A stretch of 18,567 nucleotides of DNA from Planctomycetaceae bacterium (GTDB lineage: Bacteria > Planctomycetota > Planctomycetia > Pirellulales > Thermoguttaceae), in contig JAITBS010000398.1 of assembly GCA_031283515.1 (NCBI GenBank), forward strand, positions 1 to 18,567. The letters are read 5' to 3'. The notes under the pieces are model-generated. The model made no database searches, was not told the DNA's origin, and saw only the letters and a program-made list of their open reading frames with translations. The stretch's first letter is position 1. Each line of letters opens with the position of its first letter. Made by a program: the position numbers and the translations under genes. Positions 1 to 7,370 of this stretch are shown here, piece after piece.

Positions 1-51
1 CATAATTTAAAAAATAGGTATGAGTTAAATGTTGATAGCGAACAATCACGA

Positions 52-1275
52 TTACGTTTTATCAATGTTCAATTGTTTATAAAATTCCTCAAAAGTATCG
101 CATTTTGCAGCAAACCGGACAAGTGCTTGAAGACGGTTAACGTCTGTAATAACACAAAGTGAATCACGAACAGTTTCAGAAACTTCACCAAATTTTACAT
201 CCAAGATAGAGATAATGGCTTCTATTCGACCTTCTAATTCACCTATTTCTCTACCTTCGGTGATACCTATTTCTCTACCTTGGACTCTACCTTCGGTGAT
301 ACCTTGTTCGATACCTTGGACTCTACCTTCGGTGCGACCTTGTTCGATACCTTTTTTGATACCTCTAGCTTCGCCGGTTGCGATGTAACGTTCTGCTAAC
401 GGAGACCACATAATTTCTACTCCTTTAAATGTTTGTTTAAGTTGTTGTTTGAATTGTTTCTCGCCTTCTTCGGTCAAATAACGATTACTGTCAAAAATAT
501 AACACATAAGAAGACGTGCAAATTTACGATAATCCGGATCATTCGTGTAAGGTTTCAACTCATCCAATAAATATTCTTCTTGCAAAATCCCGTCAAGATT
601 TTTACTCATTATAACCTGCATAATGCGCAACGCAATATAAAGTTCCGGTACGTTAGGATCATGCGGTAAATCTTCTTTGGTCATCCGTGACAAATCACAA
701 ACGATTCCTCGTTGTTTGATTGTAAATTCTTCTGCTCCATCAATTTTCTCAAATTCGTCGGAAAGTTCAACCGAACCCGTGTAAATGCCACCGCCATGAT
801 GAAATATGATCAGAATAATTGGCGGCAGTTTAAAATCTTTTGTATAAATCCCCTTCTTTTTTGCTAAATCAATCTCGGCACTAATAATTTGAACCTCATA
901 ATTGAACAATTGCAGCATCGTATGTGATTCGTCATAACTTTTGTGTTCTATCACGACGTATGTTTTTACATGTTTATTTTGGTTATTTTTGAGCGGGATT
1001 TCATAGATCATGTCGGAACGGGCTTCCCGAAAATTTTCATCGCGGAAACGCCGGACAGATATTGTCAGATTGGGAATACTTAGTTGCTTCTGCAACGTTA
1101 ATGGTAATAAAAAGATAAGAAATGCACAAGCAAATTTTTTGAGTTGAAAAACCAACTCGAAGAAAGTATCATGAGTTACTTGGGTTGTTGCGAACTGTTC
1201 CTCAATTGGTTTATCCCAAGTAGGTACTGGTTCTTGTAACTTTGGTGATATTACATTTTGATCCTTTGTAGTCAT
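52..1275 (-). CDS. Rpn-family PD-(D/E)XK nuclease / transposase-like protein
   Basis: This 407-residue protein belongs to the Rpn (recombination-promoting nuclease, PF04754-like) family. It opens its core with the family-typical THDTFFELVF (about 34-43). A PD-(D/E)XK-type centre is visible as Asp88 (RSDMIYEI) and Glu110-x-Lys112 (VVIEHKS). Known members are DNA endonucleases that raise RecA-independent recombination; the role here is inferred from family. The tail, about 300-350, is a low-complexity series of Gly-Arg/Gln-Glu-Gly units (GIEQGRTEGRVQ and variants) followed by a helical end; such tails are usual in this family. The tail is encoded by a 36-bp tandem repeat at 277-348. No Shine-Dalgarno is evident before the ATG. 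Rpn genes often occur in many recently duplicated copies, so it may count as a mobile-type gene, but I see no terminal inverted repeats around it. Confidence in the family is high. Confidence 0.9.
   Translation of the reverse strand: MTTKDQNVISPKLQEPVPTWDKPIEEQFATTQVTHDTFFELVFQLKKFACAFLIFLLPLTLQKQLSIPNLTISVRRFRDENFREARSDMIYEIPLKNNQNKHVKTYVVIEHKSYDESHTMLQLFNYEVQIISAEIDLAKKKGIYTKDFKLPPIILIIFHHGGGIYTGSVELSDEFEKIDGAEEFTIKQRGIVCDLSRMTKEDLPHDPNVPELYIALRIMQVIMSKNLDGILQEEYLLDELKPYTNDPDYRKFARLLMCYIFDSNRYLTEEGEKQFKQQLKQTFKGVEIMWSPLAERYIATGEARGIKKGIEQGRTEGRVQGIEQGITEGRVQGREIGITEGREIGELEGRIEAIISILDVKFGEVSETVRDSLCVITDVNRLQALVRFAAKCDTFEEFYKQLNIDKT
277..348 (-). repeat. 36-bp tandem repeat inside the Rpn gene
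   Basis: Two adjacent 36-bp units (277-312 and 313-348) differ at only two bases. Partial units continue on the left to about 241. 36 bp is 12 codons, so gain or loss of a unit keeps the frame. On the coding strand each unit encodes the Gly/Glu/Gln/Arg-rich GIEQGRTEGRVQ-like segment of the C-terminal tail. Confidence 0.9.
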
Positions 1276-1385
1276 AGAACAGGATGGGCAAAATTTTTTT
1301 GTTTAGACTGATTTTGTTTGTTTTATTATTTTCAGCAATGAAAACGGACAAGATATTTAATAACATTGTTGGTACTTAAAATAAC

Positions 1386-1425
1386 AAAAAAGCATCCACA
1401 AGACCGACAAGTTTTGGACTTGTGG
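1386..1425 (-). terminator. Putative terminator of the histone-like gene
   Basis: On the minus strand CCACAAG (1425-1419) pairs with CTTGTGG (1402-1396), and a run of six T follows at 1391-1386. Within the same span ACAAGT (1423-1418) and ACTTGT (1412-1407) form a second, tighter hairpin that excludes the first because they share bases. It lies about 55 bp past the stop of the 1479-1622 gene. Confidence 0.5.
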
Positions 1426-1478
1426 TTTTGCGGACACTTTTAAGCGTTTCTATTGACGAGAAAATCGTCTTGAAGAAT

Positions 1479-1622
1479 CTAGTCTTCTTTGCTGCAAGCC
1501 TTTCGGCAAGGTGCTTTTTTAGTTACCTTTTTGGCGGCTTTTTTTGTCACCTTTTTAGCGGCTTTTTTAACTGATTTCTTCACGGCTTTTTTAACAGCCT
1601 TCTTCGCAGCTTTTTTCGGCAT
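1479..1622 (-). CDS. Small Lys/Ala-rich histone H1-tail-like protein
   Basis: This 47-residue protein is almost wholly built from (K)KA(A/V)KK repeats (MPKKAAKKAVKKAVKK onward). It resembles the C-terminal tails of histone H1, Hc1-like and AlgP-like proteins, and would be expected to bind DNA or RNA non-specifically and condense the nucleoid. The start at 1622 is chosen over the longer frame to 1700 because an AGGAG Shine-Dalgarno sits 8 bases upstream and the upstream extension does not look like this family. The end (about 37-47, APCRKACSKED) breaks the repeat and carries two cysteines four residues apart, which could form a disulfide or bind metal. It stands alone, with a putative terminator at 1386-1425. 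The function is inferred from composition only. Confidence 0.8.
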   Translation of the reverse strand: MPKKAAKKAVKKAVKKSVKKAAKKVTKKAAKKVTKKAPCRKACSKED

Positions 1623-2506
1623 AGTTTCATCTCCTGAAAAAAGATTTAATGTTGAAATGAAGCATACAACTCCATCCCTTAAACAAAATGGGGCGTTCAC
1701 TCACACTGAGCAAACAATTCCATCCCCAAAACAGTTTATACCATCGAAGCGCACAAAGGGAACTACTGCAAAATTCATCTTGCAAAGAAAACATTCCTTC
1801 TTGTTGGAGAAAAACATATTTTTTGGAAGAAGTCGACAATTTCGGCGAGTCCCTTCGACGTTTCGCAGAGGCCTCAGTTTTGCTCTTGATTAGTTTATTT
1901 AATAAGAGCAACTCTTCTCAAGGACAATTCCTGTATAAATAACAGTATCATCCGGCTTGCGACCTGTCGATAACAAAAATTAACTAACAAGTCGTTTAAT
2001 AAATTCAATTACTCTTCATCATTAAACAGTTGACAACACCTTCTGAATAAAAACATCAACACAGTAACTAAACTTGCAACCAAACTCTCGTAATAAATAT
2101 TACAAACAATTTTTGATTTTACCTTTTTTATTACTGCCGCTATTGTTTAACTGTTTAAGATTGTTTCGATGACTTTTTAACTGCACTCACACTGACTTTA
2201 TTTTCTTGATCATTATTGAGCGTTAATGAGGCGGATTAAATTCTTCATCGCGTTAATCACATTCATTAAGTAAACAGATTACACAATTTTATAAAACCTA
2301 CAAGAGGGAGATTTTGATTTTTTTTATTTTTTTTTATTTTTTTTAAAAATGTTTTTAAATTATTTCACCGCAGCACAGCATAATAATCAATATTTTTGAG
2401 ACAAAATTTGTTGTTGAAATTTCTTTTGGCGGATCATTTTTTTGTTGAAGCGATGAAAAAAGTTTCTGATGCTTTTTGTTTCGATAAAATTCGTCAGATA
2501 TTGAAA
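1623..2506. other. Gene-free stretch upstream of the histone-like gene
   Basis: I find no convincing gene in these 884 bases; open frames here are AT-rich and overlap each other on both strands. The part next to the histone-like gene holds an 18-bp direct repeat (1661-1678 and 1709-1726) described separately. Around 2311-2345 there is a long T-rich tract interrupted by single A bases. The stretch probably holds the promoter of the histone-like gene and the 3' end of the site-2 protease transcript. Confidence 0.5.
1661..1726 (-). promoter_or_regulatory. 18-bp direct repeat upstream of the histone-like gene
   Basis: On the minus strand GGGATGGAGTTGTATGCT (1678-1661) and GGGATGGAATTGTTTGCT (1726-1709) match at 16 of 18 positions. 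They start 48 bp apart, ending 39 bp before the histone-like ATG. This could be a pair of regulator binding sites or simple duplication. I do not see a good -35/-10 pair with standard spacing. Confidence 0.35.
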
Positions 2507-3253
2507 TTACCAGCGTCGAAACGATCTGAATGAAAGTTCCTGATAGTTTTGATAAGCGAAATAAGCGAACAATAATACCATAATCATTCCCCCAAAACGG
2601 AATGATAAAAAAGCAAAAAGAATCGCAGTTACCATCGAAAGAATGAGTGAATTGGCAACTCCATTGCGTGGAGAAATAAAAGAAAAAATTTCTCTGAAAA
2701 TATGTCCTCCATCCATTGGATAGATTGGCAACAAATTAAAAATGCCCCAAATAATCGAAATGACAAAGACGTTTAACATAAAAACAGAGACGATTGATTG
2801 TACACTCAACTCGGTCAATATGAGTCCATTATCGAAAACTGCTTTACCGGATTGCGTTGTTAATAATACAAGAAGGGCAATGAAACATATTGCTAAAACA
2901 AAACCGGCAAGCGGTCCTGCTGCCGAAAGAAACACTTCACAAAGTAAACCGAAAAAACCATATCGTCGTTGATGTGGAATATAAGGAATAGTCATTCCGC
3001 CCATTCCATGAAAGATAATTTGTGATGGTACTCGATAAACATAACGGAAGACAAGAGCATGTCCCAACTCATGAACAAGAATAGAAACAAATGCAGCAGC
3101 AACCCAGAGAACTATTTCAATAAAAAAGAGAGACATCTCAATAATGGGTCCTTGTATTCCGAACAACGTAATCACCACCCAGAACAACGGATGTATCCGT
3201 ATTGGAAAACCAAGAAACTGAAAGTTAATATCGTAAGGTGTTGGTTGATACAT
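2507..3253 (-). CDS. Site-2 protease family (M50) intramembrane metalloprotease
   Basis: This 248-residue polytopic membrane protein carries the zinc-binding HELGH (61-65) in a hydrophobic segment. The third ligand motif is NLLPIYPMDGG (173-183, Asp181). Both lie within predicted membrane helices, as expected for S2P enzymes that cleave transmembrane substrates such as anti-sigma factors. It is a compact member without PDZ or CBS domains. The N-terminal YDINFQFLGFPIRIHPLFW resembles the start of related bacterial S2P proteins. The ATG is preceded at once by a 7-mer-based tandem repeat rather than a recognisable Shine-Dalgarno. lpxB lies 147 bp upstream on the same strand, so the two may be co-transcribed. 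The substrate is unknown. Confidence 0.92.
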   Translation of the reverse strand: MYQPTPYDINFQFLGFPIRIHPLFWVVITLFGIQGPIIEMSLFFIEIVLWVAAAFVSILVHELGHALVFRYVYRVPSQIIFHGMGGMTIPYIPHQRRYGFFGLLCEVFLSAAGPLAGFVLAICFIALLVLLTTQSGKAVFDNGLILTELSVQSIVSVFMLNVFVISIIWGIFNLLPIYPMDGGHIFREIFSFISPRNGVANSLILSMVTAILFAFLSFRFGGMIMVLLFAYFAYQNYQELSFRSFRRW

Positions 3254-3254
3254 A

Positions 3255-3345
3255 ATAGTTGATAGTTGATAGTGGATAGTTGATAGTTGATAGTGGATAG
3301 TTAATAGTGAATAGTTAGTAGTGGACAGTTAATAGTTAATAATGT
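3255..3345. repeat. Heptamer-based tandem repeat (family D)
   Basis: Two perfect 21-bp units, each ATAGTTG-ATAGTTG-ATAGTGG, occupy 3255-3275 and 3276-3296. Decayed heptamers follow to about 3340, then GTCACAAGCGAAG. The repeat touches the start codon of the site-2 protease (ATG at 3253-3251 on the minus strand). Related sequence occurs at 3389-3415 (inverted), 10248-10286 and 12935-12984 (inverted). Confidence 0.9.
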
Positions 3346-3388
3346 CACAAGCGAAGTTTTGACCGCAATGGTTTTAACTCCACATGTG

Positions 3389-3415
3389 AACTATCCACTA
3401 TCAACTCTCAACTAT
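3389..3415. repeat. Inverted copy of family D overlapping the lpxB stop
   Basis: The reverse complement of this 27-bp stretch matches the 3255-3282 unit at all but one or two positions, so 3255-3415 is a large inverted repeat. The lpxB stop (TGA, 3403-3401) and its last few codons (IVES) lie inside it. Confidence 0.85.
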
Positions 3416-4663
3416 ATTAAGTATTGTTTGCGCGGCTTGTTCCAATGGGGAGTCGATTCGATCAACATTCCGAAGCAATACGGTAAGGCAACGTTTTTGC
3501 ATTGCCAGATGTGCGGGTTTTGAAAGCCAATGAATAAGATAGGCAGCTGCATCTTTGGAACGATCTGTTGCGGTCAGAAATTCCGGAAAAAACATTCGGT
3601 CACGATCTGTCAAACTGGGTTCGGACGGAATGAACCATAGAGAATCATCATAAAAAATAGGCGACCGATTTATTGATTTATTTGTTTTAGTGCGTTTAAT
3701 ACCTTTCATTGATGGTTGCCGATCAATACCGAGTAAATTGACTAAGGTAATATATCGAGTTCTCCGAAAACAACGTTGAATCAAAAACGGTAACTTTCCG
3801 ACACGATAATAAATTACGGTTGGTTTATTACAAGCGAGGAGTTCCAGAGACACGGAACCGGAAACCGCTAAACAACAATCCGCCGCACGAATCAATTCTT
3901 GTGTATGACCAACAAAAATCGGAATAGAAATGTCTAATTCATTCATTCGTTTCTGAATATATTCCGCATGAGATGTATTGACGGGTGAAAAAACCGGTCG
4001 GACTTTGGGAAGAATAGAACGAATATATTCCACCGTAAGAAGCATGTCGTCAAGATTCATCATCACTTCTTTATTTCGCGAACCAGGTAAAAGTGTCAGA
4101 ATTGGGGCATTACCGTACTGATTATAAAAACTTTCCAAAAAGGTCGGGTCGGAAATTTTGTTCCGAATCTCTTCGAAAAAAGGATGACCAATATACACGG
4201 TTTGGCAACCGTGTTGTTTGAACCAATATTCTTCAAACGGCAACGGACAAAGAATCCAATCAACCCATTTCTTCATTTTACGAACACGCCATGATGCCCA
4301 ACTCCATAATTGCGGCGGCATAAAATAGAAAACCGGAATACCTTGTTCTTTTGCTGCACGCGCAATATGCCAGTTGAAGCCGGGGTAATCAACCAAAATG
4401 ACGGCATCAATATGATATTCTCGAAAATATTTTCTGGCGTTGCCGAGAATTTTTTGAAACAAAAAATAGTTTGTAATAACCTGAATTATTCCCATGAATG
4501 CCAACGTCGTCATTTCGAAGAGCAGTTGACAACCGGCTTGTTGCATTCGCGTTCCGCCGAAACCGGCAAATTCCGCATCAGGAACATGTTCCCGAATTTT
4601 TTCAATAAGAGCCGCTGCATGAGTATCGCCGCTTGGTTCTCCGGCAGAGAAAAAAAAACGCAT
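3401..4663 (-). CDS. lpxB: Lipid-A-disaccharide synthase LpxB
   Basis: LpxB (GT19) joins UDP-2,3-diacylglucosamine and lipid X to form lipid A disaccharide at the inner membrane, so the cell should make lipid A. Visible motifs are FSAGEPSGD (5-13), MGIIQVI (57-63), the VDYPGFN/PPQLWSW region (91-122), LLPGSR (191-196) and SGSVSLELL (268-276). The usual VNLL is followed by FFPEFLT only after about 45 extra residues (312-357, Lys/Thr/Arg- and Ser-rich). With 420 residues it is therefore longer than E. coli LpxB (382). I chose the start at MRFFFSAGEP because the family begins just before this motif; in-frame ATGs at 4681 and 4705 are alternatives. A promoter candidate lies at 4737-4765. The C-terminal IVES and stop are encoded by a dispersed repeat. 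Confidence 0.93.
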   Translation of the reverse strand: MRFFFSAGEPSGDTHAAALIEKIREHVPDAEFAGFGGTRMQQAGCQLLFEMTTLAFMGIIQVITNYFLFQKILGNARKYFREYHIDAVILVDYPGFNWHIARAAKEQGIPVFYFMPPQLWSWASWRVRKMKKWVDWILCPLPFEEYWFKQHGCQTVYIGHPFFEEIRNKISDPTFLESFYNQYGNAPILTLLPGSRNKEVMMNLDDMLLTVEYIRSILPKVRPVFSPVNTSHAEYIQKRMNELDISIPIFVGHTQELIRAADCCLAVSGSVSLELLACNKPTVIYYRVGKLPFLIQRCFRRTRYITLVNLLGIDRQPSMKGIKRTKTNKSINRSPIFYDDSLWFIPSEPSLTDRDRMFFPEFLTATDRSKDAAAYLIHWLSKPAHLAMQKRCLTVLLRNVDRIDSPLEQAAQTILNIVES

Positions 4664-4736
4664 ATTAATTTGCCGCGCCATTAACCTGACGCAATAAAAA
4701 ATCATTAATTTTCAGGGCAATTTGTTAAAAAAAAAA

Positions 4737-4765
4737 ATTACAAAAACCCTCATTTTCAATATCAA
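4737..4765 (-). promoter_or_regulatory. Sigma70-like promoter for lpxB
   Basis: On the minus strand TTGATA (4765-4760) and TGTAAT (4742-4737) each match the consensus at five of six bases and are separated by 17 bp. Transcription would start near 4730, compatible with any of the candidate lpxB starts. Confidence 0.45.
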
Positions 4766-4839
4766 TTTACTGTTTACTTAACTTAATACGTATAGTTTTT
4801 CACCTATACCTCTTGTAGTAATATTTATGATGTTTTACA

Positions 4840-4945
4840 TTTTGCAACACGAAACACACAAAATAGCACGAAAAATACGAAATTTTTGTTTTGACTCTTT
4901 TCGTGTTATTTTGTGTGTTTTGTGTGGTTCGTTCGTGTTGTAAAA
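4840..4945. repeat. Long two-tier inverted repeat between the kinase gene and lpxB
   Basis: The inner stem pairs 4854-4874 with 4898-4918, 21 positions with one G-U, around a 23-base loop. The outer stem pairs 4840-4853 with 4932-4945, 14 positions with one G-U. A 13-base bulge separates the two on the right side only. The arms are made of CACGAA/ACACAC-like words. It sits downstream of the kinase stop and upstream of lpxB, so it could act as an unconventional terminator or be a decayed mobile element. The rest of the 385-bp gap shows no gene. Confidence 0.85.
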
Positions 4946-5090
4946 TATTCCACTGAATGATGATGATGATGAAAGTAATTTTTATTAAAGACACACAGTA
5001 TAATATTGCATTGTTGGTGCCAACACACACTATTTGATGAAACATTGCTTAGGTTTTGATTTGTTATTTTCTGTAATTTTTTGTGGTTGG

Positions 5091-6599
5091 TTATTTATGT
5101 TTTTTCCCGAATCCTTCGAGGAGCCAGGTCATGGAATCACGAAACTGTTTTATGGTAACCGGCATTGTTAGGACAACACGGTGATGTTGGGGCGTTACCG
5201 AATCTGCCCAATCCGCTTGACCCGCATCAAGAAGCAAAATCGCCGCAACATCACGAAGTCCGCGCCGTTGCGCAAAATCATTGAACGCACGAACCGCCCG
5301 CATCCCAAGTGATTGCGCATTGAAAATAATACATTGTGCCGCTAAATCATTTTCGGCAAATACTTTCATCATTTCATCCGGTTCACGAATACAAAGAGTT
5401 TTATAACCGAGTTTTGCCATAAGATTTTCAAGACCTTTTTGTGTTTTTGGATTGGAATCGATCAGCATCACGGTTGCGGTTTCGATTTTTTGGATTCGCT
5501 GTTCGCGGTCACGCTGCAACGCCTCAATCCCATCAAAACGCAAAGACGCAGCGGTTTCGTCTGTGTTACCGGAATCGAGCCGCTTGAGAACTCCACGCAA
5601 ATCAACCAACATCTCCGACGGTGTTTGGTAACGCTGATCCACATTGACCATTAACGCCTTGTTGGCAATAAACGAAAACGAACCGGGAATTCCTTGTTCA
5701 ATTTGTTGAATTGGTTTAACGCTGAAGAACCGGTTTCTGTCCATTCGTTTGTTTCGATCTTTTGTTTCGATAAACGGCGATTGTCCGCATAGAAGTTGAT
5801 ACAAAATACAGCCGAGAAAATAAAGATCACTTCGCGGATCCATTTTGGGACAGTTTGATGCTTTTTCCAATGCGATATAATCAACTGATTGTTGGTTTTT
5901 CAAAAACGGGATTTCCGTACCGGCTTTTTCTTGGGCAATGGAAGCCAATCCGAAATCAACAAGTTTTGCTTGACCATTGGAGGAAAGTAGGACATTGCTT
6001 AATTTTAGATCGCGATGCGGTAATTTTTTGGTTCGCAGTGCGTATTCGAGACCGCTGCAAATATCAATTCCGATTTGCGCCACTGTTCGGGCTTCCACTT
6101 TTTTCCGTATCTTGAGAAACTCCCGAAGTGTCTGACCTTCAACAAATTCCATTGCCATGTAATGGAGAAAACCGCTTGAATCCGCACCGAAAACCGGAAC
6201 AATATTGGGATGAATTAATTCGGAAACAATTTTTGCTTCGATCATGAAGTGATTGATGAAGGCTTCGTTGTCACTGAATCGGGCACGTAGAACTTTTACG
6301 GCGACTATTTCGCCGGTCTCACGATGAACCGCCCGAAAAACACGAGCGAAAGTTCCTGCTCCCACCATATACAATGCCTTGTAAGGACCGAAAAAAAAAC
6401 CAAACGATTCACCACTTAACAAACGATCAATTTGATAATTCGTCAAAAAAGCACGCCGCAATGCTGCTTGTAAAAATTGTTCGGAGGTTGGAGAATTGAC
6501 GCCGATTTCCGCCCAAATATCGTTCACCTGCGTCTGTGTCAAAACACCAACAGTGAGCGTGCGCTGAACCATGTCGTCGAATGAATAATCTGATGACAT
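5091..6599 (-). CDS. Ser/Thr protein kinase with C-terminal pseudo-receiver domain
   Basis: The 502-residue protein has an N-terminal helical segment (1-65) and then a Hanks-type kinase domain. Kinase motifs are the glycine loop VGAGTFARV (79-87), VAVK Lys102, Glu121, catalytic HRDLKLSN (195-202, Asp197), DFG (215-217) and ALE (243-245) in the APE position. All core residues are present, so it should phosphorylate Ser/Thr. Residues 374-495 resemble a response-regulator receiver (VMLID, Asp381), but the phosphoacceptor position reads CIIFNAQ (Asn427) and the late Lys-Pro reads Met-Pro, so it is probably not phosphorylated in the normal way. No transmembrane helix is visible, which suggests a cytoplasmic protein, unlike many PknB-type kinases. 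It is a single-gene unit with a repeat-rich gap upstream. The kinase call is firm; the receiver call is moderate. Confidence 0.93.
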   Translation of the reverse strand: MSSDYSFDDMVQRTLTVGVLTQTQVNDIWAEIGVNSPTSEQFLQAALRRAFLTNYQIDRLLSGESFGFFFGPYKALYMVGAGTFARVFRAVHRETGEIVAVKVLRARFSDNEAFINHFMIEAKIVSELIHPNIVPVFGADSSGFLHYMAMEFVEGQTLREFLKIRKKVEARTVAQIGIDICSGLEYALRTKKLPHRDLKLSNVLLSSNGQAKLVDFGLASIAQEKAGTEIPFLKNQQSVDYIALEKASNCPKMDPRSDLYFLGCILYQLLCGQSPFIETKDRNKRMDRNRFFSVKPIQQIEQGIPGSFSFIANKALMVNVDQRYQTPSEMLVDLRGVLKRLDSGNTDETAASLRFDGIEALQRDREQRIQKIETATVMLIDSNPKTQKGLENLMAKLGYKTLCIREPDEMMKVFAENDLAAQCIIFNAQSLGMRAVRAFNDFAQRRGLRDVAAILLLDAGQADWADSVTPQHHRVVLTMPVTIKQFRDSMTWLLEGFGKKHK

Positions 6600-6780
6600 T
6601 GAATCGAAAAGAAAAATAATAAATAATTCTGTAATTTGTGGTTTACAGTTATAATGACAACTCGAAATCTCTTGTTGGGCTGTCTAAATAAAAGTCCGCT
6701 AAAATATTACTAATATTGCAAAATCTTAAACAATTCTTGAATTATACACATTTGCGATCTACTCTCAAGTAGTTCGAACA

Positions 6781-6854
6781 TAACGGTCTATTTTATTAAT
6801 CGCACGAATACATTGTTCAAAATAGTCCGCAGATGACGCAGATTTTCGCAGAAC
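6781..6854. repeat. Dispersed repeat family B, split copy
   Basis: GGTCTATTTTATTAA (6785-6799) and AGTCCGCAGATGACGCAG (6824-6841) are the two halves of the B repeat seen intact at 18105-18143. Here they are separated by about 24 unrelated bases. A weaker trace (GTCTAAATAAAAGTCCGC, 6682-6699) lies further left. Confidence 0.65.
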
Positions 6855-6901
6855 TTTTAAAATGTTCCCTGAATATCATCCCATGTTTTTCATCAATTCT
6901 C

Positions 6902-6988
6902 TGTAATATATCAGCGGAATTTTTGTGTTTCGATTTTCACCCCTTCAGAGTGAAGAACCCCAAATAATAATTCCACTGATAGATTACA
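6902..6988. repeat. 87-bp element with inverted family A ends
   Basis: The left end TGTAATATATCAGCGGAA and the reverse complement of the right end (TGTAATCTATCAGTGGAA) match over 20 bp at 18 positions. The 47-bp interior contains a TTCAC/GTGAA hairpin. It has the form of a miniature inverted-repeat element. Other family A ends lie at 10143, 12462, 12657 and 18216. Confidence 0.8.
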
Positions 6989-7050
6989 ATTCTCTTTTCG
7001 TTATGTCTTGTTATTTTGCCTGTTTCGTAATTCTTAAAAAAATAACCGCC

Positions 7051-7121
7051 CAAAATCTGCGCAAATCGGTGTAATCGGCGGACTGAATATTTGCGCAATT
7101 TTGCGGACTCTGTTGATTTTG
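7051..7121. repeat. Dispersed repeat family B, diverged copy
   Basis: Words such as AAATCTGCGCAAATCGG and GCGGACTCTGTTGATTTTG recur here and align with the copies at 17667-17712 and 18105-18143. No gene is credible in 6600-7335; the rest of that gap is AT-rich and otherwise featureless to me. Confidence 0.65.
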
Positions 7122-7335
7122 TTTTTGTAACTGTTTGCGGTAAAACTTATCAGATTGCCATGAACCGGTTACGATGGTAATTGGTGTTTTCATTCTGTTC
7201 TGGTGTGGTATTACGATAAAACGCAAACAATATTACCTCATTTTCCCAATCACCCAAATTACCCATAAAACATGTTCACCGCCCAATAAAAAAGAATTTT
7301 TTCAAAAAAAAGTCGAAAAACAACACAAATTCGTC

Positions 7336-7364
7336 TTGACCGAAACGGCGATTTTTCATATTCT
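7336..7364 (+). promoter_or_regulatory. Sigma70-like promoter of the amrS leader / RNA
   Basis: TTGACC (7336-7341) and TATTCT (7359-7364) match the consensus at five and four of six bases with a 17-bp spacer. A start near 7371 would lie just before a series of hairpins that ends in a strong terminator at 7566-7599. Confidence 0.45.
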
Positions 7365-7370
7365 TTTGCA

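Noticed and set aside
1489..1893. 134-residue open frame on the plus strand across the histone-like gene
   Set aside because: It is the Phe/Ala-rich antisense shadow of the Lys-Ala repeat. The minus-strand frame has an AGGAG at proper spacing and a recognisable composition.
3255..3345. CRISPR-like array
   Set aside because: The units are contiguous heptamer-based tandem repeats without unique spacers, and no cas genes are present.
4800..5045. 81-residue open frame on the minus strand
   Set aside because: It runs through the inverted repeat at 4840-4945, has biased low-complexity content and no family features.
7011..7226. 71-residue open frame on the minus strand
   Set aside because: It is produced by the dispersed repeat B sequence and has no start signal or protein-like pattern.
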